This document shows, piece after piece, positions 25,996 through 33,826 of a stretch of DNA of 64,000 nucleotides (the stretch's first letter is position 1; each line of letters opens with the position of its first letter). Position numbers and translations under genes: made by a program. The notes below the pieces were generated by a model. It saw nothing but the letters and a program-made list of their open reading frames with translations, was not told where the DNA came from and did not search any database. This DNA comes from JBCCBV01 sp039033855. GTDB taxonomy: Bacteria; Planctomycetota; Phycisphaerae; Phycisphaerales; Phycisphaeraceae. The stretch is from contig JBCCBV010000005.1 in NCBI GenBank assembly GCA_039033855.1, positions 1 to 64,000 of the forward strand, in the 5' to 3' direction.

Positions 25996-27330
25996 ATGAA
26001 CGTGGTGATCTGTGGAGCGGGCGAAGTGGGCGCGGCGCTGGCCGAAGCACTGTCGGTCGCGGGCGAGGCCGTCACCGTGGTCGATCAAGACCCGGCGAAG
26101 CTCCGCCCAATCGAAGAAACCCTGGACGTCCGGCTGCTCGAAGGCAACGCCGCCCACGCGGAGGTGCTGCTCAAGGCGTCGGTGCGCGAGGCCGACCTGT
26201 ACGTCGCGGCGACCCAGAGCGACGAGATCAACCTGCTGTCGAGCGCCATTGCCAAGGGGCTTGGCTGCAAGCGGGTGATCGCCCGGGTGCACCACCGCGA
26301 TTACTACGAGCGCCGGGGGTTCGATTACGCCGAGCAGCTCCAGATCGACCACCTGGTTTGCCCGGAGGCGGTTACGGCCCGGGCCATCGCGGCCACGCTG
26401 CGCCAGCCGGGGGCGTCGGCGGTCGAGAACTTCGCCCGGGGCTCGGTGGAGATGTCGACCGTGCCGGTAGACGATGGGGCCGAGGCGCTCGGCCAGGCGC
26501 TGCGGCTGCTGCCGCTGCGCGGCTCGCGCGTGGTGGTGGTCGAGCGCGGGGGCGAGGCCCGGCTGCCCGACGCCGACACCGTGGTCGAGCCGGGCGACCT
26601 GGTGACGCTCATCGGCGACCGCAAGGGGTTCGACAAGGCCCGCAAACTATTCACCACCGAATCGAGCCGTCGGCGGAAGGTCATGATCATGGGCGGCAGC
26701 CCGCAGAGCGTCTGGCTCTGCCGGGAACTGCGTTGGTCCAGCGCGTCGGTGCGGCTGTTTGTGTCGCGCGAATGGCGTGCCGCCGACTTGGCGGAAAAGC
26801 TGGATTGGGTCACGGTGCTCAACGCGGACGTGATCAACACCGACGTGCTCAAAGAAGAGCGGGTCGATCAGTCCGACGCCTTCGTGGCGGCGACCGACGA
26901 CGAAGAGACCAACATTCTGGCCGCGGCCCGGGCCAAGGCCATGGGCGCCCGCATGGCAGTCAGCGTGCTCCAGCGACCGACGTACCGGCACCTGCTGGAC
27001 GACATCGGCATCGACTATTCGTTCAGCCCGCGCGAGGCCGCGGTGACCGAGATCCTCCGCCTGCTCGACACCGGCCCGGTGCGGCGCATCACCACGTTGG
27101 CCGAGGGCATCGCCGAGGTGTTCGAGGTCCGCGTCACCAAGCAGGCCAAGGGCGTGGTGGGCAAGCCGCTGTCGGAGGTCGCCATGCCCGCCCGGTGCCT
27201 TGTGGCGGTGATCCAGCGCGAGGACCAGGCGTTCGTGCCCGGCGCCGACACGCAGTTCAAGTACGGCGACGTGGCCGTGGTCATCGGCCCGTCGAACGCG
27301 GTCAAGGGCTTGCGCAAGCTGTTTGCCTAA
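25996..27330 (+). CDS. trkA: Trk system potassium uptake protein TrkA
   Basis: Cytoplasmic gating subunit of the Trk K+ uptake system, 444 aa, with the usual double layout: RCK_N (residues 1-120), RCK_C (about 140-215), second RCK_N (about 228-350) and second RCK_C (about 365-444). The first nucleotide site is intact (GAGEVG, then VDQD). The second has MIMGGSPQSVWLC in place of the G-x-G-x-x-G loop, so it may bind no NAD or ATP. The start is at the canonical MNVVICGAGEVG, with AAGG upstream. It lies between the TrkH-like gene and trkH (15-nt gap), in one operon. Confidence 0.94.
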   Translation: MNVVICGAGEVGAALAEALSVAGEAVTVVDQDPAKLRPIEETLDVRLLEGNAAHAEVLLKASVREADLYVAATQSDEINLLSSAIAKGLGCKRVIARVHHRDYYERRGFDYAEQLQIDHLVCPEAVTARAIAATLRQPGASAVENFARGSVEMSTVPVDDGAEALGQALRLLPLRGSRVVVVERGGEARLPDADTVVEPGDLVTLIGDRKGFDKARKLFTTESSRRRKVMIMGGSPQSVWLCRELRWSSASVRLFVSREWRAADLAEKLDWVTVLNADVINTDVLKEERVDQSDAFVAATDDEETNILAAARAKAMGARMAVSVLQRPTYRHLLDDIGIDYSFSPREAAVTEILRLLDTGPVRRITTLAEGIAEVFEVRVTKQAKGVVGKPLSEVAMPARCLVAVIQREDQAFVPGADTQFKYGDVAVVIGPSNAVKGLRKLFA

Positions 27331-27345
27331 GGACGGGACGCCCGC

Positions 27346-28914
27346 ATGGAGCTCCGATTCGTAGCCCGTCAACTGGCGATGCTCCTGGCGGGGCTGGTGG
27401 TGGCGATGTCGCCCTGCCTGGTGCTGGCGATCGTCGAGCCGGGCGCCGGGGTCGGCGCGCGGTGGGCGGCGGCGTGGGCCTTCGCCGTGGCGATGGCGGC
27501 GGGGCTGCTCTTGGCCGGCGGCATCTGGCGCTGGGCGCACCGCGCGAAGTCGGAAGGAACGCCCAACAACGTCACCATCGACGGCATGGGTCGGCGCGAG
27601 GCCTTACTGCTGGTCGCTCTGACCTGGCTGCTGGGCGCGGCGCTGGCGGCCACGCCCTTCTGGCTGTGGAGCGAACTCGGCGGCGCCCCCGATGAGCACC
27701 CCTTCCACGGGCCGGCGTCGTGCTACTTCGAGGCGGTGTCCGGGCTGACCACCACCGGCGCCACGGTGCTCACCGGCATCGAGCAGAACCCGCGGGCCAT
27801 CCTGCTCTGGCGCGGGCTGCTGCACTGGCTCGGCGGGCTGGGCATCGTGGTGTTGTTTGTGGCCGTGCTCCCGACGCTGGGCATGGGCGGAAAGCGGATG
27901 TTCCAGGCCGAGGCGTCGGCCACGGCGACCTCGGGCGTGCGCCCGCGCGTTGCGGACACCGCACGTTCGCTCTGGCTGATCTACGGCGGGCTGAGCCTGG
28001 CCGCGGTGCTGGCGTACTGGGCCGCGGGCATGGGCGTGTTCGACGCCGTGGTTCACGCCATGTCCACCGTCGCCACCGGGGGGTACGCCAACTACGACGC
28101 CAGCATGGGCGCGTACCAAACGCCGTTGCTGCAGTGGTTGATTATCGCGTTCATGCTGCTGTGCGGCGTCAACTTCGGGCTGTACCACCAGCTGATGCGG
28201 CGCCGGGGCTTGCGGCAGGTCGTCCGCGACCCCGAGTTACACCTTTACCTGCTTCTGGCGCTCGGCGCGTCTTTGGTGGTGTTCTTTGCGTTGTTGGGTG
28301 AACCCTTGGCGGTCACCACGGGCGAGACGGTCGAGCCCAGGTGGTACCACACGCTGCGGGCCGGGATGTTCGCCACGGCGTCGACGATGACGACCACCGG
28401 TTTTGCGACCACCGACTACGAGCCCTGGCCGGTCGCGGCGCAGGTGGTGTTGTTCGTGATGCTGTTTGTCGGCGGCATGGCCGGGTCGACCGCCGGCGGG
28501 CTGAAGGTCGTGCGCCTGCTCGTGGCGGCCAAGGTGCTCTGGGCCGAGGTCGAACGCTCGTTCCGCCCGCGGGTGGTGCGCACCGTACGGCTGGGCGAAG
28601 GCGCGATCGACGACGACCGCCAACGCTCGGTCATGGGGTTCCTGCTGCTGGCGGTGCTCATCTACGGCGCCGGCGTCGGTGCGCTGTACCTGCTGGAGTG
28701 GAACCACGGCATCGACGCGGCCACGGCGGCCTCGGCCCCGGCGGCGTGCCTGTTCAACGTGGGGCCGGGCTTCGGCATGGTCGGGCCGACGGACAACTTC
28801 TCGGGGTTCACCGGGGCGTCGCTGACGCTGCTGAGCCTGCTGATGGTGCTGGGCAGGCTGGAGCTGTTCGCCGTGCTCGCCCTGCTGCACCCGCGGTTCT
28901 GGCGGCAGAACTAA
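27346..28914 (+). CDS. trkH: Trk system potassium uptake protein TrkH
   Basis: K+-translocating membrane subunit of 522 aa with four M1-P-M2 repeats. The filter loops are visible as EAVSGLTTTGATVLTG, MSTVATGGYANYDASM, TASTMTTTGFATTDYEPW and AACLFNVGPGFGMVGPT, each with the conserved glycine. Between repeats 3 and 4 is FVGGMAGSTAGGLKVVRLLV, a signature TrkH segment. Transport is driven by the membrane potential and gated by TrkA. The gene begins 15 nt after trkA and has GGACGGGACG upstream of the ATG. The divergent homologue at 24616-25956 is in the same transcript order. Confidence 0.95.
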   Translation: MELRFVARQLAMLLAGLVVAMSPCLVLAIVEPGAGVGARWAAAWAFAVAMAAGLLLAGGIWRWAHRAKSEGTPNNVTIDGMGRREALLLVALTWLLGAALAATPFWLWSELGGAPDEHPFHGPASCYFEAVSGLTTTGATVLTGIEQNPRAILLWRGLLHWLGGLGIVVLFVAVLPTLGMGGKRMFQAEASATATSGVRPRVADTARSLWLIYGGLSLAAVLAYWAAGMGVFDAVVHAMSTVATGGYANYDASMGAYQTPLLQWLIIAFMLLCGVNFGLYHQLMRRRGLRQVVRDPELHLYLLLALGASLVVFFALLGEPLAVTTGETVEPRWYHTLRAGMFATASTMTTTGFATTDYEPWPVAAQVVLFVMLFVGGMAGSTAGGLKVVRLLVAAKVLWAEVERSFRPRVVRTVRLGEGAIDDDRQRSVMGFLLLAVLIYGAGVGALYLLEWNHGIDAATAASAPAACLFNVGPGFGMVGPTDNFSGFTGASLTLLSLLMVLGRLELFAVLALLHPRFWRQN

Positions 28915-28956
28915 GGCGGAGCGATTGTGCGAAGACGCCTGCGTGTTGCCCGGCCG

Positions 28957-28962
28957 TATACT
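28957..28962 (+). promoter_or_regulatory. -10 element for nuoI, leaderless start
   Basis: TATACT is a 5/6 match to the consensus and lies exactly 6 nt before the ATG at 28969. There is no ribosome binding site and no good -35. Confidence 0.45.
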
Positions 28963-28968
28963 GCACCC

Positions 28969-29520
28969 ATGGCCATTGCTGATCGCGAAGTTGTGATGCT
29001 CAAGGTCGCCCCGCTCAACGCGGCGGAGGGCTTTTTCCTGCCCGAGGTCTTCAAAGGCCTGGGCACGACCATGCGGCACATCGTGCGGTCGGTCGGCGGG
29101 TCGCAGCGCAAGCACAACAAGGCCATGGAGTACCCCGAGCAGCGGCGCGAAGACATCCCCGTCGAAGAGGGCGGCATGCACCGCGACAACTTCCGCGGCG
29201 TGCACCGGCTGAACCGCGATGAAGACGGCCGTGTCCGCTGCGTGGCCTGCTTCATGTGTTCGACGGCGTGCCCGGCGAAGTGCATCCACATCGAAGGCTC
29301 GGCCTCGCCCTGGGACGACCGCGAGAAGTACCCGATCAAGTTCGATATCGACGAGCTCCGCTGCATCTTCTGCGGGATGTGCGAAGAGGCTTGCCCGGTC
29401 GACGCCATCGAACTCACGCCGATGTACGACGTGGTCGGCCTGACCCGTGCGGAAATGGTGTTCGACAAGGCCAAGCTGCTGTCGGTGTACGACGCCACGG
29501 TGGCAGACAAGCCGATGTGA
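28969..29520 (+). CDS. nuoI: NADH-quinone oxidoreductase subunit I (2x 4Fe-4S ferredoxin type)
   Basis: This 183-aa protein carries electrons through two 4Fe-4S clusters (N6a and N6b) in complex I. The two motifs are CVACFMCSTACPAKC and CIFCGMCEEACPVDA. The family-typical surroundings are FKGLGTTMRHI, YPEQRREDIP, and KYPIKFDIDELRCIFCGMC. The start is at ATG 28969 rather than an upstream in-frame GTG, supported by a TATACT hexamer 6 nt before it. No other nuo gene is near. The gene follows trkH and converges on an unrelated gene, so it is an isolated complex I gene. A related ferredoxin-type subunit of another complex cannot be excluded but the match to NuoI is good. Confidence 0.9.
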   Translation: MAIADREVVMLKVAPLNAAEGFFLPEVFKGLGTTMRHIVRSVGGSQRKHNKAMEYPEQRREDIPVEEGGMHRDNFRGVHRLNRDEDGRVRCVACFMCSTACPAKCIHIEGSASPWDDREKYPIKFDIDELRCIFCGMCEEACPVDAIELTPMYDVVGLTRAEMVFDKAKLLSVYDATVADKPM

Positions 29521-29585
29521 GCCCGCAGCGGGCTCCGTCGAGGCGGTCCGTCGATCTTTAGACAAGCAAATCCCGCGGGTGCGCG

Positions 29586-30416
29586 TTACGCCGCTTCGAG
29601 GCGTCGTCGCAGAGACATCGCGTGCGCGTAGCGCGGGTTCAGGCGCAGCGCCTGGTCGCAAGCCCGGGTCGAGGCGGGGCGGTCGCCGGACACGGCCCGA
29701 CAGTCGGCCAGCCGGCGCCAAAGGTCGGCGTGGGCGTCTTGCCGGGTGATGCGCGCTTCCAGGGCCCGGCCGGCGTGGTGGGCGAGTTCGCGCCAGGCGT
29801 CGGCTCCGGCGTCGGGCGAGAGCGGGTCCTGCGGCCGACGGCAGGCAGCGGATTGGGCGCACGCCGTCATCGCCGCCACGGTGATCCGACGGGCCAGGTG
29901 CGTGGCGGCCTCGCGCCCCGGGGCGACCGAGGCCAACCGTTTGGCGGCTTGCCGCTCGAGTCGACGCCGGCCGAGCTGCTGCGCCGCGGCGCTCAGGCCC
30001 GCCCAGCACCCCGGGTCCAGCGGGCGACGCTCGGCAGCCCGGCGGTACGCCTGCACCGCGTGGCGCCAGCGCCCTTGGCCCAAGTGCAGGTCGCCGAGCT
30101 CACGCACGGCGGCGGCCCATTCGAGGCCGCGAGCCGGCACGTGCTGCCAGGACTTCATGACGGTTTCGCAGCAGGCCCGCGCGCGGTCGGGCCGGCCGGT
30201 CTGGCTCCAGGCCCGAGCCGAAAGGAGCAGCGCCTCGGCCTGCCAGGGCAGGGTGATGGGCGCCGAACGGGTCCAGGGTTCGAGCAGGTCGAGCGCGTCG
30301 GCGACCCGGCCGGCTTCGAGCCGTTGGCGTGCGTCCTCGACGGCCAGCTGGGCCTGGCGGGTGGCGGCCAGGCCAGCGTGGATCTCTCGCTCGGTGGGTC
30401 CGGTCGGGCGGGTCAT
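29586..30416 (-). CDS. TPR-like hypothetical protein, 276 aa
   Basis: The ATG at 30416 overlaps the stop of the upstream gene in ATGA, so translation is coupled. The protein is entirely alpha-helical in appearance, with tetratricopeptide-like units such as ARQRLEAGRVADALDLLEPW, AEALLLSARAWSQTGRPDRA, GDLHLGQGRWRHAVQAYRRA and RRLADCRAVSGDRPASTRAC. There is no signal peptide and no membrane segment, so it is probably a cytoplasmic scaffold. Four Cys residues in the second half are unusual for the class. Both genes of this pair look like helical-repeat proteins and may form a complex. Function unknown. Confidence 0.75.
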   Translation of the reverse strand: MTRPTGPTEREIHAGLAATRQAQLAVEDARQRLEAGRVADALDLLEPWTRSAPITLPWQAEALLLSARAWSQTGRPDRARACCETVMKSWQHVPARGLEWAAAVRELGDLHLGQGRWRHAVQAYRRAAERRPLDPGCWAGLSAAAQQLGRRRLERQAAKRLASVAPGREAATHLARRITVAAMTACAQSAACRRPQDPLSPDAGADAWRELAHHAGRALEARITRQDAHADLWRRLADCRAVSGDRPASTRACDQALRLNPRYAHAMSLRRRLEAA

Positions 30417-31159
30417 GACGCGGCCTCGATCGCTCGGCGTTCTTCCAGACAACGGGCCACGTCGGGATAGCGCGGGTGGGCTCTATGCACACGTTCGAGG
30501 GCCGCGAGCGCCATGGCGTTCGGCCGGTCGGCGTGCAGCCGGTGCAGGGCCAGGGCCAGACGCTCGTCTCGCGGGAACTCGCCCAAGGCCGACTCGGCGC
30601 GTTCCGCGGCCCGGCGGGACCAGCCCAAGGCCTCGGCGGTCTCAACCCGGGCTTGCAGCACCGGCAGTCGGCGGTCGCCCAGGATGAGTGGCAGCGCGTG
30701 CTCGAGGGCCGCGTCCATCCGGAGCAGCGGGTCGCGCTGGCCGGCTTCGATCAGCCCGCATGCGATGGAGTGAGCGGCGTGCGGGTCGTCGGCGACGCGT
30801 TGGCCGAGCGCGGGGACCACGGCCCAATCGGAGGCGACCCGGGCCAGGTCGCGCCCGGCGTCCACGATGCCGTCAACGTCCGGCTGGGCTTGCTTGGCGT
30901 AGTCGCCCCACGCCGCGTCGGCGATGCTCGATACCGCAGACAACGCGTCGGACTCGGGCTCGTCTTGTAGCCAAGATTGGCAACCGACCCGGTCGCGCCG
31001 TCGGGCCGCCAACAGCGCGAGCAGCGCCCGCAGGGGCAGGGCGCGGGGGTCGCGGGCGGCTTCGGCCAGGCGGAGTTCGACCTCGGCGGCGCTGGTGTCG
31101 CGCAGCTGCCGGGCCTGGTCGAGTTCCCACACGGCGTCGATCGGAGCGGGGTTTGTCAT
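30413..31159 (-). CDS. helical-repeat hypothetical protein, 248 aa
   Basis: Upstream partner of the TPR-like gene, overlapping it by 4 nt. The start at 31159 (MTNPAPIDAVWELDQARQLR) is the best choice although no ribosome binding site is visible. Longer readings run far into the neighbouring proB gene. The sequence is Ala/Leu/Arg-rich and helical with TPR-like segments (VELRLAEAARDPRALPLRAL, ARVETAEALGWSRRAAERAE, LALHRLHADRPNAMALAAL). There is no export signal. No family was recognised. It is encoded 68 bp downstream of proB on the same strand and could be part of the waaA-proB transcript. Confidence 0.7.
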   Translation of the reverse strand: MTNPAPIDAVWELDQARQLRDTSAAEVELRLAEAARDPRALPLRALLALLAARRRDRVGCQSWLQDEPESDALSAVSSIADAAWGDYAKQAQPDVDGIVDAGRDLARVASDWAVVPALGQRVADDPHAAHSIACGLIEAGQRDPLLRMDAALEHALPLILGDRRLPVLQARVETAEALGWSRRAAERAESALGEFPRDERLALALHRLHADRPNAMALAALERVHRAHPRYPDVARCLEERRAIEAAS

Positions 31160-31227
31160 GGGCGGGCGCGCAAAAGCCACCCCGTAGATATCGGCCGAAC
31201 GGGCGGGATGGGTGCAACGCGGAGGGG

Positions 31228-32406
31228 TCAGCCCGAGCGGGGCCCCGGGCGGCTGGGCGGGGCGTCGTCGCCGTCGGGCGAGCGGATGACCAGGTTGTCG
31301 CGGTGAACCACGGCTTTGTAGGCCGGACGCCCCAGCGTGCTGGCGATCTGGGCGCTGCGCAGCCCGGCGATGCGTTGGAGGTCGGTCGAGCTGTAGTTCG
31401 ACAGTCCACGAGCCAGCTCGCGCCCGCGGGGGTCGCGCAAAACCAGCACCTCGCCCCGCTCGAAGCGCCCGGTCACCGCGGAGACGCCCGACGCCAGCAG
31501 GCTCTTCTTGCCCTGGAGCACGGCCTGGGCGGCGCCGTCGTCGAGCGTGAGGAAGCCCGACGGACGCGCGGTCAGGCCGATCCACCGGCTGCGGGCCGCC
31601 AATCGTTTCGAGGCGGGGACGACCAGCGTGCCCACCGATTCACCTGCGAGCACCCGGAGCAAGACGTTGGGCGTGTTGCCGTTGGCGATGACCGCCGCTT
31701 CGCCGGCCTCGGCCACCAGGCGGGCGGCGTCGAGCTTGGAGCGCATGCCGCCCGATCCCCAGGCGCTGCGGGCGCCGGTGACGCCTTCGACGTTCTGGGT
31801 CGGGTCTTCGACGCGGTCGATGACCTGTTTGCGGGGGTCGAGCACGCCGTCGACCACGGTCAACAACACCAGGGCCTGGGCGCCGAGTGCGTTGGTCATC
31901 ATCGCGGCCAGCAGGTCGTTGTCGCCGAAGCGGATTTCGTCCACGGCGGCGGCGTCGTTTTCATTGAGAACGGGGATCGCGCCCATCTCGTGCAGCTTGA
32001 GCACGCAGTTGCGGATGTTCAGGAACCGCTCGCGGGCGTCGAAGTCCTCGCGCGATAGGAGCAGTTGACCGGCCGACAGCCGGTGCGCCCGCAGCGCCTG
32101 GTGGTAGTAGGACATCAGCCTGCGTTGGCCGATCGCCGCCAAGGCCTGGAGCTCGGCGACGTCGGTGGGCCGGCGTCGCTTGCCCATCTCGACGCAGCCG
32201 GCGGCCACGGCACCGCTGGACACCAGCGTCACTTGGCGTCCCTGCGCGCGCAGGGCGACGATCTGCCGGACCATTTCGCGGATGAAGCCGGCCCGGATGC
32301 CGTAGCCCGCACGGGTCTGGCGGGTCAGCAGCGCGCTGCCGATCTTCACCACGACACGCTTGGCCGGGCGGAGCGTCGATTGGCGTAGGGAGAGGGATTC
32401 GTTCAC
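31228..32406 (-). CDS. proB: glutamate 5-kinase
   Basis: First enzyme of proline synthesis, phosphorylating glutamate with ATP, 392 aa. The amino-acid kinase domain shows VVVKIGSALLTRQ, VTLVSSGAVAAGC, IPVLNENDAAAVDEIRFGDN and SAWGSGGMRSKLDAARLV. A C-terminal PUA domain follows (from about residue 295: GVSAVTGRFERGEVLVLRD to RPAYKAVVHRDNLV). The last 20 residues are a Pro/Gly-rich extension. The start overlaps the stop of waaA by 4 nt (ATGA), so the two are coupled. proA is not present in the window. Confidence 0.94.
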   Translation of the reverse strand: MNESLSLRQSTLRPAKRVVVKIGSALLTRQTRAGYGIRAGFIREMVRQIVALRAQGRQVTLVSSGAVAAGCVEMGKRRRPTDVAELQALAAIGQRRLMSYYHQALRAHRLSAGQLLLSREDFDARERFLNIRNCVLKLHEMGAIPVLNENDAAAVDEIRFGDNDLLAAMMTNALGAQALVLLTVVDGVLDPRKQVIDRVEDPTQNVEGVTGARSAWGSGGMRSKLDAARLVAEAGEAAVIANGNTPNVLLRVLAGESVGTLVVPASKRLAARSRWIGLTARPSGFLTLDDGAAQAVLQGKKSLLASGVSAVTGRFERGEVLVLRDPRGRELARGLSNYSSTDLQRIAGLRSAQIASTLGRPAYKAVVHRDNLVIRSPDGDDAPPSRPGPRSG

Positions 32407-33767
32407 GGCGGAGCAGCATCCGAAGCGGCGTCTGGGGGCGCGTCCCGGGCTTCCGGGGCGGGTGGCGGTGCGGGAGGATCGCCCGTTCCGCCGGCGCCGG
32501 CAAGCCCGAGCAGCATCGCGGCGTATCGGTCGGCGGCGCCTTGCTGGGCGCGGATGGCCGTTCGCCCCGCCGACACCATCCGCATCCGTGCGTCCGGGTC
32601 GGCCAGCAACGCTAAGGCCGCGGGCATGGGTTGCGGGGCGATCTTCAGCCCCCCGGCCTGGACCAGGGCGTCGACATCGGCGGAAAAGTCGGCGTGGTCC
32701 GGTCCGATGATCGCCGCGGCGCCAGCGGCCACGGGCTCGACCGGGTTCGAGCCGTACATCCCGTTCCAGCTACGGCCGACCAGAGCCACGTCGGCCAGGG
32801 CGTAGGCGGCGGTCAGGTCGCCGATGGTGTCGATCAGGAATACCCGCGTGGACTCTGGGGACGATTCGCCGGCGCGCACGCGCGACAGCCGTACCGCATC
32901 GAAATGCGCCGCGGCTTGGGCGACCTCCTCGAACCGCTCAGGCTTGCGGGGCGCCAGGATCAGTTGCACGCCATCGGGCAGTGCCTTGAGCAGCTCGGCT
33001 TCTTCACCCGGGCCGGTCGAGCCGGCGACGACCACGGGCTTGGTGCGATCAACGCCGAGTTCGCGTGCCAGCGTTTCGGCCCGGCCGGGCAGGTCGGGGT
33101 CATCGAGGCGTACGGCGTCCCACTTCATGTTGCCGAGCACCGAAACGCGGACGGCCGGCACGCCCATGGCGACAAAACGCTCGGCGTAGTCCGGGGTCTG
33201 GGCGCCGACTGCGGCCAGGCGTCGGAACATCGGACCCACCCAGCGCACGAAACGGCGGTACCCGCGGAAGCTGCGCTCGCTTAGACGCCCGTTGACTACG
33301 GCCACGGGTACGCCCCGCCGGGCGCACGCCTGGGTGAAGTTCGGCCAGACCTCGAGTTCGACGCTAGCGGCCACGCTCGGACGGATCGCGTCGAGGAACC
33401 TCGCCACGCTGGCGGAAAAGTCCAGCGGGTACCGGACCACCGCGCATCGGTCTGCGTAGCGGCTCACGCCCCGGTCAAACCCCGTCTGGGTGGTGGTCGC
33501 GACCACGACACGCGGCGCGGCCGGGTCGGCCAGCAGACGGTCGATCAGGGGGGCGACAAGGTTCGTCTCGCCCACGCTGACCGCGTGGATCAAGATCGTG
33601 GGGTGTTTACGGTCGGGCTCGGGCAAAGCAAGGCCGGCCGAAGACACGCGCCCGAGCCGTGCCTTCCAGTCGGTGCGCCACTTGCCGGTGCGCAGCAGGC
33701 TTAGGGCGATCACGGGCGACGCCGCCAGCAAACCCGCCCCGTAAATCGCGTCTACGCCTTTGCCCAT
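32403..33767 (-). CDS. waaA: 3-deoxy-D-manno-octulosonic acid (KDO) transferase
   Basis: This enzyme attaches KDO from CMP-KDO to lipid A precursors at the cytoplasmic face of the inner membrane. It has 454 aa with an N-terminal membrane-anchor-like segment (AIYGAGLLAASPVIALSLL), the Glycos_transf_N domain (LIHAVSVGETNLVAPLIDRL, and SVELEVWPNFTQACARRGVP with the catalytic Glu of the EVWPN motif) and a C-terminal GT-B half (LVGRSWNGMYGSNPVEPVAAGA). The C-terminus has an extra 35-residue Pro/Ala-rich tail. The presence of the gene implies LPS. A TACCAT hexamer lies exactly 6 nt before the ATG, with no ribosome binding site. It is divergent from metG, 59 bp away. Confidence 0.92.
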   Translation of the reverse strand: MGKGVDAIYGAGLLAASPVIALSLLRTGKWRTDWKARLGRVSSAGLALPEPDRKHPTILIHAVSVGETNLVAPLIDRLLADPAAPRVVVATTTQTGFDRGVSRYADRCAVVRYPLDFSASVARFLDAIRPSVAASVELEVWPNFTQACARRGVPVAVVNGRLSERSFRGYRRFVRWVGPMFRRLAAVGAQTPDYAERFVAMGVPAVRVSVLGNMKWDAVRLDDPDLPGRAETLARELGVDRTKPVVVAGSTGPGEEAELLKALPDGVQLILAPRKPERFEEVAQAAAHFDAVRLSRVRAGESSPESTRVFLIDTIGDLTAAYALADVALVGRSWNGMYGSNPVEPVAAGAAAIIGPDHADFSADVDALVQAGGLKIAPQPMPAALALLADPDARMRMVSAGRTAIRAQQGAADRYAAMLLGLAGAGGTGDPPAPPPAPEARDAPPDAASDAAPP

Positions 33768-33826
33768 GGCCGGATGGTAAAGCCGCGGGGCACGGGCGGA
33801 GGCGGGCGTCGTACACTCGCGGCCTC

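Noticed and set aside
29519..29535. GAGCCC/GGGCTC palindrome at the end of nuoI, considered as a terminator.
   Set aside because: The stem is 6 bp with no T tract.
28237..30009. 590-residue frame on the minus strand across trkH, nuoI and the TPR gene.
   Set aside because: It is antisense to well-supported trkH and nuoI genes and has no recognisable domain.
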